Origin: CADCTM01 sp049671305
GTDB taxonomy: Bacteria; Cyanobacteriota; Cyanobacteriia; Cyanobacteriales; Coleofasciculaceae
Assembly (NCBI GenBank): GCA_049671305.1
Contig: JBATUR010000097.1
Coordinates: forward strand, 1-64,000
Direction: 5' to 3'
DNA length: 64,000 nt
The translations under genes were made by a program, and so were the position numbers. Of this stretch, positions 16,360 through 25,551 are shown in pieces; positions within the stretch are counted from its first letter, which is position 1, and each line of letters starts with the position of its first letter. The notes beneath the pieces are model-generated. The model was not told the origin of the DNA. It saw only the letters and a list, made by a program, of their open reading frames with translations, and did no database searches.

Positions 16360-17463
16360 TCAAATTGCTTGATCCCTTCGCTCAAAGTCCATGCCACGGC
16401 TGATTAAACTACGATCAATATCTGCTAATTTAGGGCAGCCGCTCAATGCCATTGCTAAATCTAATTCATTTAGCAATATTTCGATGGTGTGTTGTACTCC
16501 CGCCTCGCCTGCGACTGCTAGTCCCCACAACACGGGACGCCCTAATAATACGGCTTTTGCGCCCAATGCCAGGGCTTTCAGGACATCTGTACCGCGTCGG
16601 ATACCCCCGTCTACGAGGACATCAATTTGAGTGCCTACAGCCTCGACAACCTCACTTAAGGCATCAAGAGATGCTATCGCACTATCCAATTGTCTGCCGC
16701 CGTGGTTGGATACTATTACCGCACTTGCGCCGTATTCCACTGCCCGTTTGGCATCGTCAGCGCGTAATATGCCTTTTACGACTAAAGGTAGAGGCGAAAG
16801 CGATCGCAACCATTCTAAATCTTTCCAAGTTAGGGCTGGGTTAAGTTGTTCTAAAAAGTAGGCAAATAAGCCAGACTCACCTGGTTTAAATCCCATCAAT
16901 GTTGATAAATTTGCCAATTCCATGCCAGTTGGCAGTACAAATTGATTTTGGGTATCTCTTTCGCGCCTACCTAATATAGGGGCATCCACTGTAAGGCAGA
17001 GTGCTTGGAAACCTGCAGCAGATGCACGTTCAACTAAAGCACGAGTTAAAGAGCGATCGCGATGCACATAAAGTTGAAACCATTGAGGCATATTATTACT
17101 TACATTAGCAACTTCTTCCAGGGTTTTTGTTGCCATCGTACTTAATATCATCACACTACCCAACTTTGCCGCCGCCTTGGCTGTTGCTACTTCTCCTTCT
17201 GGATGCGCCAAACATTGAAATGCCATCGGTGCAATGAGAATTGGTGAGGGCAAAGATTCACCTAAAATTGTTGTAGTTAAATTCCGTTTGCTGACATCAA
17301 CTAGCATTCTGGGACGCAGTTTGTAGCGTTCAAAAGCAGCACGGTTATCGCGTAAGGTTACTTCATCCCATGCCCCACTATTGTAATAATCTAATGCCAT
17401 TTTAGAGAGATGTTGGGCGGCTAGGGTTTGGTATTCAAATAAGTTGATTGGTGTTGTGGTCAT
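16360..17463 (-). CDS. FMN-dependent alpha-hydroxy-acid oxidase/dehydrogenase (glycolate/L-lactate oxidase type)
   Basis: A 367-residue FMN TIM-barrel enzyme. The active site shows a Tyr in QLYVHRDR near 132, Lys230 in LVVKGIL, catalytic His254 and Arg257 in VSNHGGRQLD, and the FMN phosphate loop DGGIRRGTDVLKAL followed by LLGRP. Members oxidise L-lactate or glycolate, passing electrons to oxygen or another acceptor. Cyanobacterial versions from nitrogen-fixing species have been reported as L-lactate oxidases, so lactate is the more likely substrate. It ends just before the CRISPR array on its upstream side. Confidence 0.93.
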   Translation of the reverse strand: MTTTPINLFEYQTLAAQHLSKMALDYYNSGAWDEVTLRDNRAAFERYKLRPRMLVDVSKRNLTTTILGESLPSPILIAPMAFQCLAHPEGEVATAKAAAKLGSVMILSTMATKTLEEVANVSNNMPQWFQLYVHRDRSLTRALVERASAAGFQALCLTVDAPILGRRERDTQNQFVLPTGMELANLSTLMGFKPGESGLFAYFLEQLNPALTWKDLEWLRSLSPLPLVVKGILRADDAKRAVEYGASAVIVSNHGGRQLDSAIASLDALSEVVEAVGTQIDVLVDGGIRRGTDVLKALALGAKAVLLGRPVLWGLAVAGEAGVQHTIEILLNELDLAMALSGCPKLADIDRSLISRGMDFERRDQAI

Positions 17464-17589
17464 TTGCTGATCGTACTGGATATCACCAAGCTATATATTT
17501 TTAAGCAAACTATTTTAGCGCTTGTTGTCATTGCCAGAAGCAACGGATAGTGTTCTGTCTTGTAACGGACACACAGTTTCCTAGTAAGT

Positions 17590-17617
17590 GTAGGGGCGCA
17601 ATGCCTTGCGCCCCTAC
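17590..17617. repeat. GTAGGGGCGCAA hairpin at the trailer end of the CRISPR array
   Basis: GTAGGGGCGCAA and TTGCGCCCCTAC are perfect 12-bp arms with loop TGCC. The same GTAGGGGCGCAA...-type palindrome is, to my knowledge, dispersed in many cyanobacterial genomes. It lies 9 bp beyond the last repeat in the direction of array transcription and could end the pre-crRNA, but it has no T-run on the minus strand. Confidence 0.65.
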
Positions 17618-17626
17618 AGATGAAAT

Positions 17627-19010
17627 GTTTTCATCCCCTTTCGGGGAAGCAGTCTTGTAAAGCTTACCGAGGGTCATGCGCTCCATCTGCAGCTGCAGTT
17701 TCCATCCCCTTTCGGGGAAGCAGTCTTGTAAAGCAAAGCTGCAAAGGTAAAATGCAAAAGTAAATGTTTCCATCCCCTTTCGGGGAAGCAGTCTTGTAAA
17801 GTCTCTGAAGGAGGTGCCAGAAGCACATACGACGGTGTTTCCATCCCCTTTCGGGGAAGCAGTCTTGTAAAGGTAATAGTAAATTAACTCTAAGGATTTC
17901 AACATCATGGTTTCCATCCCCTTTCGGGGAAGCAGTCTTGTAAAGCCAAGACTACCAGACCTGGTCACATGTAATGCAAAAAGTTTCCATCCCCTTTCGG
18001 GGAAGCAGTCTTGTAAAGTAATTACGGAAGTAATTTAAGTTATGAATTCGGAGTTTCCATCCCCTTTCGGGGAAGCAGTCTTGTAAAGAAGGAGATTATC
18101 AAGGGAAGCTAAGAGTTGTTTCCATCCCCTTTCGGGGAAGCAGTCTTGTAAAGGTGGAACCCTGTATTTGTACAAAAAGGATTGACTCAAAAGTTTCCAT
18201 CCCCTTTCGGGGAAGCAGTCTTGTAAAGAAAAAGTGCGTTAGCAACGCACGAGCAAGGTATGTTTCCATCCCCTTTCGGGGAAGTAGTCTTGTAAAGAAG
18301 GGATAGTGAAGGACAACCAATCTCTAGTGTAGTTTCCATCCCCTTTCGGGGAAGCAGTCTTGTAAAGTCCAGGTGCACAAAGTAGCCTTTGGGTGGAGGG
18401 TAAAGGTTTCCATCCCCTTTCGGGGAAGCAGTCTTGTAAAGCACCTAACCGTGCTCTTCCTGCTTTGCCACCTGCGACGTTTCCATCCCCTTTCGGGGAA
18501 GCAGTCTTGTAAAGAATCCGACCGCATAGAGGGTAATAGGTAATAACCTTGTTTCCATCCCCTTTCGGGGAAGCAGTCTTGTAAAGAAATTCATGCTCGA
18601 TTGGAAAGACTTGATAAAACGTTTCCATCCCCTTTCGGGGAAGCAGTCTTGTAAAGTACACGATCCGTCTTACAAACTGGGCAAGTGTAACTGTTTCCAT
18701 CCCCTTTCGGGGAAGCGGTCTTGTAAAGACATACAAAGGAAAAACAGTCCTAGTCAATGGTTTCCATCCCCTTTCGGGGAAGCGGTCTTGTAAAGAAGTG
18801 TTTCGTTGTACGGACAGTACAACAATGTAAGCGTTTCCATCCCCTTTCGGGGAAGCGGTCTTGTAAAGGGAATGACAACTCGCGCAACACCACCAAGGTG
18901 TTCGTTTCCATCCCCTTTCGGGGAAGCGGTCTTGTAAAGCGTTGGACAATCCGATGGAGAGGTTTTCCCTGGTCGTTTCCATCCCCTTTCGGGGAAGCGG
19001 TCTTGTAAAG
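17627..19010 (-). CRISPR. CRISPR array, 20 repeats of 36 nt and 19 spacers, transcribed on the minus strand
   Basis: On the plus strand the repeat starts GTTTCCATCCCC, has a CCCC-TTTC-GGGG stem-loop, and ends GTCTTGTAAAG. Repeat starts are 17627, 17698, 17766, 17837, 17910, 17983, 18053, 18118, 18193, 18262, 18332, 18406, 18479, 18551, 18621, 18693, 18760, 18833, 18904 and 18975. Spacers are 29-39 nt. Minus-strand transcription is inferred because the repeat then ends ATGGAAAC, like the ACTGAAAC-type 5' handles of cyanobacterial crRNAs. The repeat at 17627 is mutated (GTTTTCATC), as trailer-end repeats often are. The repeat at 18262 has GTAGTC instead of GCAGTC. The five repeats from 18693 onward carry GCGGTC. 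No cas gene is in the window, so the type cannot be assigned. Confidence 0.98.
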
Positions 19011-19532
19011 AGTTCGCTGTAGAAGCCATACACAGAGCAGGTTTCAGCCGCCAAATCGACACACCTCAAAAAAAGGTAAATAATCTTTGGCAAAATTGTG
19101 AAAAACACACACCTCAAATCCTTGCTCTGTAAGGCATCGACACACTTCAACGGAAACAATGGGGTTTCGGCGATTTGCCGAGGTGTGTCGATTAGCTGAA
19201 TTCATCAGCTTTACTTATTTAATTTTCAAAGTTCAGTTAGTTCAGCAACCAAAACCAGTATACATCACCAACCAATCTAAAATGTATTTTCTGGAACAAT
19301 TTTCAACAATCCTCCTGACACAATCACGACAGCGGATAAAACCATAAGTAAATCTACCCTGAGTGATAACCCCCAGCCCTAAAAACTCTTAAAAAACTTG
19401 ATTATTGAGCAACTTTTGATAATACTGAGTTAGGAATTCTTGGACAAAAGAGACTTCTTGCATCAAATGATTAAAAGACTTTCAGTTAAAAAAACATTCA
19501 GTATATCAAAACCTTGCTGCTCATTATTTGCA
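19011..19532 (-). promoter_or_regulatory. CRISPR leader region with iterated GAGGTGTGTCGA motif
   Basis: This 522-bp region separates the newest repeat from the cyclase gene and holds no convincing gene. In array orientation (minus) it contains GAGGTGTGTCGA at 19056-19067, a variant GAGGTGTGTGTT at 19104-19115, GAAGTGTGTCGA at 19137-19148, and one perfect inverted copy at 19180-19191. The spacing between direct copies is 48 and 33 bp. Such iterons next to the first repeat suggest binding sites for a leader-specific regulator or adaptation factor. The stretch beyond 19191 is AT-rich and shows nothing clear. Confidence 0.55.
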
Positions 19533-22500
19533 CTATGAATGTAAAGGACGAAGATGACAAACCTTATTACCTTTAAGCCAATAAGTTATCATTTCTCCCT
19601 TGCCTTTAACCGCAATTAAGCCCCGTTTTTCAAACACATATTTATCCTGCAACTGCTCATAAATCTCTGACGTTACTTGGATTTTTCCAGCAACTCCTTG
19701 AGACTCCATGCGAGACGCCACATTTACAGTATTACCCCACAAATCATAAGCAAACTTTTTCATACCAATTACACCAGCAACAACAGGTCCCGTATGAATG
19801 CCAATTCTCAAAGTAAAAGCTTCACCATTATCTTGTTTAAATTTAGTGATTTCCTGTTGCATTTCCAGTGCCATTTGAGCAATAGCTTCTGCATGATCTT
19901 CCCGTGGTGTCGGCAAACCGCCAACTACCATATAAGCATCACCAATTGTTTTAATTTTTTCCAAACCATGCTTTTGAGCTAACTGATCAAATTTAGAAAA
20001 TATCTTATTTAGTAAAGCCACCAATTTAGGAGGAGGCATTTCAGCCGAAAACTCAGTGAAATTAACTAAATCAGCAAACATAACAGTCACAGCAGCAAAG
20101 CTATCAGCAATTGTACTTTCCCAAAACTTTAAACGTTCAGCAATCGGTTCTGGTAAGATATTTAGAAGTAACTCTTCAGTACATTCTTGTTGATAGCGGA
20201 GTGCTTCTTCCCAAACCCGACGCTCGGTAATATCAACAACACTACCTTCATAATAAAGCGGCTCACCTTGAGAATCGCGGACAACATGAACATTCTCTGA
20301 AATCCAGATAATCTTACCATCCTGACGATACACCTGAGACTCAAAATGTGATACCCGATCTTCAGTTGCCATCAACTCTAAAAACTTAGTTTGGCGATTA
20401 GTATCAACATAAAAATGCTGATTGATATCCGTTAAACTAGCAATTAATTCTTCAGGAGAATTAAAGCCATAAATCCTTGCCATTGCTGCATTTGCACTCA
20501 AATATCGTCCCTTCGGCGTAGTTTGAAATAACCCCTTAACCGAGTTTTCAAAAATACTGCGATATCTTTCTTCAGTTTTCCGCAATACAGCTTCTGCCTG
20601 TTTGCGATCAGTAATATTTCTAACAATACACAATACCTCATTAGCTCGACTTGCCGCGAGTCTAAATTCATAATTGCGTGTTTCATTAGTTACTGTCAAC
20701 TCAATCTCAAAAATTTGAATTTCGTCAGTTTTCAAGGCTTTCTTGAGATAAAACATGAGCTGTTGAGCAAAATACGAAGGTAGTGTATCTGTAATTTTAT
20801 TTCCTAAGATTTGCTCAGAAAACAAAAGCAATTCATCATCTTTTGCTACTTTAATATCTAAATAAGTGCCATCTTCTTGAAGGCGAAACATTAAATCTGG
20901 TATTGCATTTAACAACGCTCGATTTGTCGCCTCACTTTTTTGTAAGGCTTCCCGTGCTTGTTTGCGCTGAGTAATATCTCTAGCTGTAATGGCAATTCCA
21001 TCGCTTAAAGGGACAACTTGATAATGCAGCCAAGAAGCAGTAATATTGGGTAGTGAAACTGAAAACTCTTCTTCTAAAACCACTCCAGTTTCTACAACCT
21101 GAACAAATTTTTTAAAAAAGCTCAAAGCTTGACTAAGAGGAAAAAGTTCACCACCCCGTTTTCCAATCACCTCTTCTTTAGATAAGGCGATCATTTTCTC
21201 ACCGTTAGAGTTAAGATCAGTACAGGTAAAATCAATAATTCGTCCTTTTTCATCACGCAAACTCTGTAAAATAAAAAAGGCATCAAGACTACCCTCCGCC
21301 GCTGCCCGAAATCTCGCTTCGCTATCTCTCAAAGCTGACTCTGTAAGAACTCTTTCTGCAAATTCACTAACTAATTCCTCATTAAGACTCATCAGTTGTG
21401 CAGTCCGATCTTGGACACGGTTTTCTAACTCTTCATTAAGCTGTCGTAGCTCCTCTTCAATCGAATTTCGTTGTTCTAATTCAATTTGGTTTTGCTGTAA
21501 AGCTACTGCTTGCTCTTGCAACTTTGTTGTCTGCTCTAATACTTCTTTTTCTAGTATTTTATCACTCTTTTGTAACAGTTGTAATTTTTCATCTTTCAGT
21601 TGCTCGACTTGTTTTTGTAAAGCAAAAATAGCCCAATACATTGCTCTAGAATCAAGGGATCTTAAGATACTATTCTGAGTAATTACACCCAAAATACCTT
21701 CACTTCCTCTTACTAGCAACTGTCTAACACTAGACTGCTGCATCCTTTGATCTGCCATGTACACAGAACTTTCAGGACTAATACAAATTAACTGTTTCAT
21801 TACAGTTTCAACAGTTAGTGTCAAAAAATCATCCTTAAATCCCAAAAAACTTAAAATATCTTGTGCCGTTATACTGCAAAATTGCTGTGTTTGGTTAGGT
21901 CTTAATTCAGTAATAACCACATTATTAAAATCATCAACTAGCAACGGTATAATATCCTTTATTAAAGCAGTTGATGGCACTTGAATTGCCTCCTCCATCA
22001 CTTCCGCTACCGACTTATCTTGCCAAAAATCCAGCGTCATTAAACCTTGGCACAGACTCTCAACGGTGACAATTCCCCTCATATACCCATCAACATCTAA
22101 AATCGGTAAATGGCGAATTTTATGATCGTTAAATAGATTCAAAATTGTAAAAACATCTTGAAAATCGGCTACATTTAAGGTAGTTAATTGCCGCTTCATA
22201 ACATCAGCAACTGTTAGAGTTGCTAAACTTGATGACTTAATAGCAACTCTGATTAAATCTTCTACAGCTAATAACCCCAGTAGCTGCCCAGCTTCGCTGA
22301 CAATACAACTAACAGTATTTAATTGCTTCAATTCAGTAATATTATGGCTTTCTTGCATCAACACAATCAGGTCAAACATAGCAGTTTGGGGTGCAACCTT
22401 GAGAATATTAGGGTCAAAAATAGACTCTAAGGTGATTGAACTAAAAGGTTCTGAAAGCTGCATAGCAAAGTTTTGTTGTTGATATTTGCCCAATGAAACA

Positions 22501-22589
22501 ACTGATTGATGCTTCTGGACAAGACTTTTAATATTGTTATCTTGAGTTTGGTTAATCACGTTGTTGTTGCGATAGTTGCGACTACCCAT
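19533..22589 (-). CDS. Adenylate cyclase (class III) with CBS and PAS sensor domains
   Basis: A 1018-residue soluble sensor. Residues 45-310 hold four CBS motifs (two Bateman modules). A coiled coil spans about 318-420. Three PAS/PAC units lie between 430 and 790 (ITARDITQRKQA, VRNITDRKQA and GSVVDITERR mark their ends). A class III cyclase domain covers about 815-1000. Metal Asp is in VTVMFADLVNFT, adenine-specifying Lys in KIKTIGDAYMVVGG near 879, the partner Asp in YDLWGNTVNVASRM, and the catalytic Asn/Arg are in the same segment. ATP rather than GTP is the predicted substrate. CBS modules suggest adenosine-nucleotide sensing and PAS modules redox or ligand sensing. It lies downstream-to-upstream of the CRISPR leader; no functional link is evident. 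Confidence 0.92.
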   Translation of the reverse strand: MGSRNYRNNNVINQTQDNNIKSLVQKHQSVVSLGKYQQQNFAMQLSEPFSSITLESIFDPNILKVAPQTAMFDLIVLMQESHNITELKQLNTVSCIVSEAGQLLGLLAVEDLIRVAIKSSSLATLTVADVMKRQLTTLNVADFQDVFTILNLFNDHKIRHLPILDVDGYMRGIVTVESLCQGLMTLDFWQDKSVAEVMEEAIQVPSTALIKDIIPLLVDDFNNVVITELRPNQTQQFCSITAQDILSFLGFKDDFLTLTVETVMKQLICISPESSVYMADQRMQQSSVRQLLVRGSEGILGVITQNSILRSLDSRAMYWAIFALQKQVEQLKDEKLQLLQKSDKILEKEVLEQTTKLQEQAVALQQNQIELEQRNSIEEELRQLNEELENRVQDRTAQLMSLNEELVSEFAERVLTESALRDSEARFRAAAEGSLDAFFILQSLRDEKGRIIDFTCTDLNSNGEKMIALSKEEVIGKRGGELFPLSQALSFFKKFVQVVETGVVLEEEFSVSLPNITASWLHYQVVPLSDGIAITARDITQRKQAREALQKSEATNRALLNAIPDLMFRLQEDGTYLDIKVAKDDELLLFSEQILGNKITDTLPSYFAQQLMFYLKKALKTDEIQIFEIELTVTNETRNYEFRLAASRANEVLCIVRNITDRKQAEAVLRKTEERYRSIFENSVKGLFQTTPKGRYLSANAAMARIYGFNSPEELIASLTDINQHFYVDTNRQTKFLELMATEDRVSHFESQVYRQDGKIIWISENVHVVRDSQGEPLYYEGSVVDITERRVWEEALRYQQECTEELLLNILPEPIAERLKFWESTIADSFAAVTVMFADLVNFTEFSAEMPPPKLVALLNKIFSKFDQLAQKHGLEKIKTIGDAYMVVGGLPTPREDHAEAIAQMALEMQQEITKFKQDNGEAFTLRIGIHTGPVVAGVIGMKKFAYDLWGNTVNVASRMESQGVAGKIQVTSEIYEQLQDKYVFEKRGLIAVKGKGEMITYWLKGNKVCHLRPLHS

Positions 22590-23052
22590 TTCTCTTTTAC
22601 AACAGAAACAATGAGTTGTCCGGTGAATTTGAACATTTAAGGTTTGCAGAAATCAGATTAAGATGACTACAATATTTGACCGATTTTTTATAAGCAGGAA
22701 ACAATTAAAACGAGTACTACTCAATAACGAAATGTTTTGAGTTTGGGAGTTTTGATTTTGATGTTGCGCCAACACGAAATAGCGCCAGTATTGAAATGAA
22801 GATATTCAGGAGATTTACGGCGTAACTATTCCGGCAAAAAGCAGTACTGCTATGGCGTTGCGCCACCCCAAGCAAATGAGGTACGGAATCTAGCTAGAAA
22901 TAAAATCTTTGGATAGAAGCAACCCAAATCGATTTGTTGCACCCAGGCTTATCCTTATATATACTTTATCCCAAATCCGTCACCGAAGGACTTAAGATCG
23001 CGGTAGTCTAGATCGAGTGACTCTATTCGCTCCTATTTAAGCGCGTCGCTTT
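22590..23052. other. Intergenic region between cyclase and hemC
   Basis: The 463-bp divergent region has no gene I can support. It holds a TGGCG-TTG-CGCCA palindrome at 22853-22865 and a second GCGCCA-containing stretch near 22765, likely dispersed repeat material. Promoters for the two divergent genes must lie here but no box pair was convincing. Confidence 0.5.
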
Positions 23053-24018
23053 ATGTCCTCCATTGTTACTAGTCCACCTCGCACAATTCGTATTGGTTCC
23101 CGCAAAAGCCAGCTTGCGCTTGTTCAAACCCATTGGGTGCAGGCACAACTGCAAAAGCACTTTCCCGATCGCACTTTTGAAGTACAGACGATGAGTACTC
23201 AAGGCGATAAAATCCTAGATGTGGCTTTGTCCAAAATCGGCGATAAAGGGCTATTTACCAAGGAACTCGAACTGGGAATGCTCAATAATGATATTGATTT
23301 TGCGGTTCATTCCCTCAAAGATTTACCGACAAATTTGCCGGAAAATTTGGTTTTAGGTGTCGTTACTGAACGAGAAAACCCCGCTGATGCCTTAGTCGTC
23401 CATGCCAAGCACAAAGATAAGCAAATTGATACCCTGCCAGAAGGCGCGGTAATTGGCACGTCTTCGCTGCGACGCTTGGCACAACTGCGTTATCATTACC
23501 CGCACCTGACGTTTAAAGATGTCCGGGGCAACTTGAATACGCGCCTCGCCAAACTCGATGCTGGCGAGTATGACGCAATTATTTTAGCCGTTGCTGGCTT
23601 GGAAAGATTGGGAATGAGCGATCGCATTCATCAAGTCATACCCGCCGAAATCTCCCTCCATGCCGTCGGACAAGGCGCCTTGGGCATTGAATGCCGCGCT
23701 GATGATACCGAAGTCCTAGAACTACTAAAAGCTCTAGAACACCTGCCCACGGCTCAACGCTGCTATGCTGAACGGTCTTTTTTACGCAGCTTAGAAGGTG
23801 GTTGTCAAGTACCCATTGGCGTTAATACTCAGTTGGATGGCGATAACTTAACATTAACCGGTATTGTTGCCAGTGTTGATGGTCAGCAAGTGGTCAAAGA
23901 TACTGTAACAGGCAAAGCAAGTCATGCCGAAGAATTGGGCATAGAACTAGCTGAAAAAATGCGCGGGCAAGGTGCACAAACCATTTTAGAAGCCATTTTT
24001 GCTGAACAACGTGACTAA
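23053..24018 (+). CDS. hemC: Hydroxymethylbilane synthase (porphobilinogen deaminase)
   Basis: A 321-residue enzyme that joins four porphobilinogen units into hydroxymethylbilane in haem, chlorophyll and bilin synthesis. The dipyrromethane cofactor is attached to Cys251 in LEGGCQVPIG. The N-terminus RIGSRKSQLALVQT, catalytic-Asp segment HSLKDLPT and arginine-rich GTSSLRRLAQL / DVRGNLNTRL segments are all intact. It supplies the pathway that feeds phycobilins, used by ApcF in this same window. It is monocistronic, followed by a hairpin. Confidence 0.97.
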   Translation: MSSIVTSPPRTIRIGSRKSQLALVQTHWVQAQLQKHFPDRTFEVQTMSTQGDKILDVALSKIGDKGLFTKELELGMLNNDIDFAVHSLKDLPTNLPENLVLGVVTERENPADALVVHAKHKDKQIDTLPEGAVIGTSSLRRLAQLRYHYPHLTFKDVRGNLNTRLAKLDAGEYDAIILAVAGLERLGMSDRIHQVIPAEISLHAVGQGALGIECRADDTEVLELLKALEHLPTAQRCYAERSFLRSLEGGCQVPIGVNTQLDGDNLTLTGIVASVDGQQVVKDTVTGKASHAEELGIELAEKMRGQGAQTILEAIFAEQRD

Positions 24019-24078
24019 ATCAGTCTGGTTTAAGGCTGTATTTTCAGACGTTATTGGCAAACTTTTTCCCTGTAAAAT

Positions 24079-24105
24079 CCCCCTGCATCAAGGGGGACTT
24101 TGCTA
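24079..24105 (+). terminator. Probable terminator of hemC
   Basis: TCCCCCT (24079-24085) pairs with AGGGGGA (24092-24098) around a short loop GCATCA, followed by CTTTGCT. The stem is strong and the T-tract weak. It lies 60 nt after the hemC stop, between convergent genes. Confidence 0.65.
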
Positions 24106-24142
24106 TTACTTTTCACTCCTTATTCAAGTCCAAACGTTGCTT

Positions 24143-25060
24143 TTATAACGGCATAACATCATGAAATCGTGTAAAATCTAGCAAACGTTGCCCATCGGTC
24201 TTCGTACTAAAAATATCAACAAAACGCTGCCCAAAGAGAATTTCTTCTGTAACATAATAATGACGAGCATGGATGGTTTGGGAAACCGTTTCATCAAGAC
24301 CCATTAAAGTGACGATAATATCAACCTTTCCCTCAGCTAAGGATTCTGGCGTTTCTCCATATAAAGGACTATCTTGATTAATTTCATGTATTATTGTCCA
24401 ACTCAAAGTAAAAGCTTGGGTTTGTCTACGCCGAAGTTTCAGGTCATAAAATCGACGAATAAATTCACCTTCTTGGGTAATTTCATCTCGTAGCAAACTA
24501 ACACTAACTTGGGCTTCCAAAATTTGGTTACGACGTTCATTTGCTGTCCTAAACATTAGAGATAAAACTCCATTGTGAGGCGCAACCACGGCAACGCGAC
24601 TAAAGAGAACTTGTGCCGTCGGGCGGGAAAAGCGGGAAAACATCAGTGCTGTACCCATTGCTACCCAAAATAAGCCAGCTAGCGCTTCAATTGATACCAG
24701 CAAATTTGCGTAGTCGGTTTGGGGATACATTGCCCCATAGCCAATGGTTGCCATTGTCTGTACGCTGAAGAAAAAAGCATCTAAGAAAGAGCCAGGACGG
24801 GCATTCTTGAGGCTATCTGCTTGTGCTAGGTATAACAGGGCAAATATGGTGTTGAGAAGCATATATGACACCACAGTTAGGGCGAGAAACTTTTTCCAGC
24901 TAATTGTCAGCAAGGCATGGTAAGGATCGCGCCATTCGGAGTTTGAGATCCCTTTTCTGATCACGTCAAACCGTCGGTTGTGTACAATGTCGAAGCGTTG
25001 GGGTCGGAATAGTTGGGTTATGAAGCGCGTCAGCAGGAATTTTAGAGGCGTTTTCTTCAT
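24143..25060 (-). CDS. Inward-rectifier-type potassium channel (KirBac family)
   Basis: A 305-residue channel. An amphipathic slide helix near 45-55 (DPYHALLTISW) precedes TM1 (about 57-78). The pore helix and selectivity filter TIGYG are at 105-109, TM2 is about 118-140, and the C-terminal 160 residues form the immunoglobulin-like cytoplasmic Kir domain. Filter and slide helix identify KirBac rather than a KcsA-type channel. It would conduct potassium in the plasma or thylakoid membrane; ligand gating is unknown. It converges on hemC. Confidence 0.93.
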   Translation of the reverse strand: MKKTPLKFLLTRFITQLFRPQRFDIVHNRRFDVIRKGISNSEWRDPYHALLTISWKKFLALTVVSYMLLNTIFALLYLAQADSLKNARPGSFLDAFFFSVQTMATIGYGAMYPQTDYANLLVSIEALAGLFWVAMGTALMFSRFSRPTAQVLFSRVAVVAPHNGVLSLMFRTANERRNQILEAQVSVSLLRDEITQEGEFIRRFYDLKLRRRQTQAFTLSWTIIHEINQDSPLYGETPESLAEGKVDIIVTLMGLDETVSQTIHARHYYVTEEILFGQRFVDIFSTKTDGQRLLDFTRFHDVMPL

Positions 25061-25551
25061 CGACTTAGGCTTTAGAGGATTTGTCTACAGTTAGGTTTAT
25101 AGGTATATGTTAAAAGCGATAACGACAGCACCTCGCCTTTTTCTCTAGCGCTAGCCGCGTTAGTTCAGCTTTTTTACTATTCTCTATCGAAAATTAAATT
25201 ATTAGTATAAAGCGCACTCAAGCAGCGGATTTTTTAGTTAGCTGAATTATCTCTCTTCAATGAATAGAGCTACTTGATGAATACCTTGTAAAGTTCGCGG
25301 GTTTTTAATGACACTTATCGCGAATATGCTAATAATAGATAAGTGTAATACATCTGTCAGACGACTGTATAACGAGCCGAATCAATCGGTCACTTCTAGG
25401 GGCATTTTCGGAGTCTGCACTCGTAGATTTTCCGTCTTCAAGCCACAAGTATCAGGATGCATAAACATCGTTACAATCGCTGACCAAAACTCTCTCAAAA
25501 ATCAGGTTGCAGCATATTGCTGTTTTAATTAATTACGGAGATTGTCTGGAG
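25061..25551. other. Intergenic region upstream of the chemosensory operon
   Basis: The 490 bp between the divergent Kir and PatA-like genes has no supported gene. A 74-codon open frame at 25308-25532 has Cys/Arg/Asn-rich composition, no ribosome binding site and no recognisable fold, so I leave it out. The region should hold the operon promoter; nothing distinctive was identified. Confidence 0.5.

Noticed and set aside
16391..16861. Plus-strand open frames opposite the hydroxy-acid oxidase
   Set aside because: They are shadows of a gene whose FMN and active-site motifs are clear on the minus strand.
17528..19159. Several long open frames inside the CRISPR array
   Set aside because: They consist of the translated 36-nt repeat (for example FTRLLPRKGMET) alternating with spacers, so they are by-products of the array.
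25308..25532. 74-codon open frame upstream of the PatA-like gene
   Set aside because: Composition is random-looking, there is no ribosome binding site, and no fold or family can be seen.
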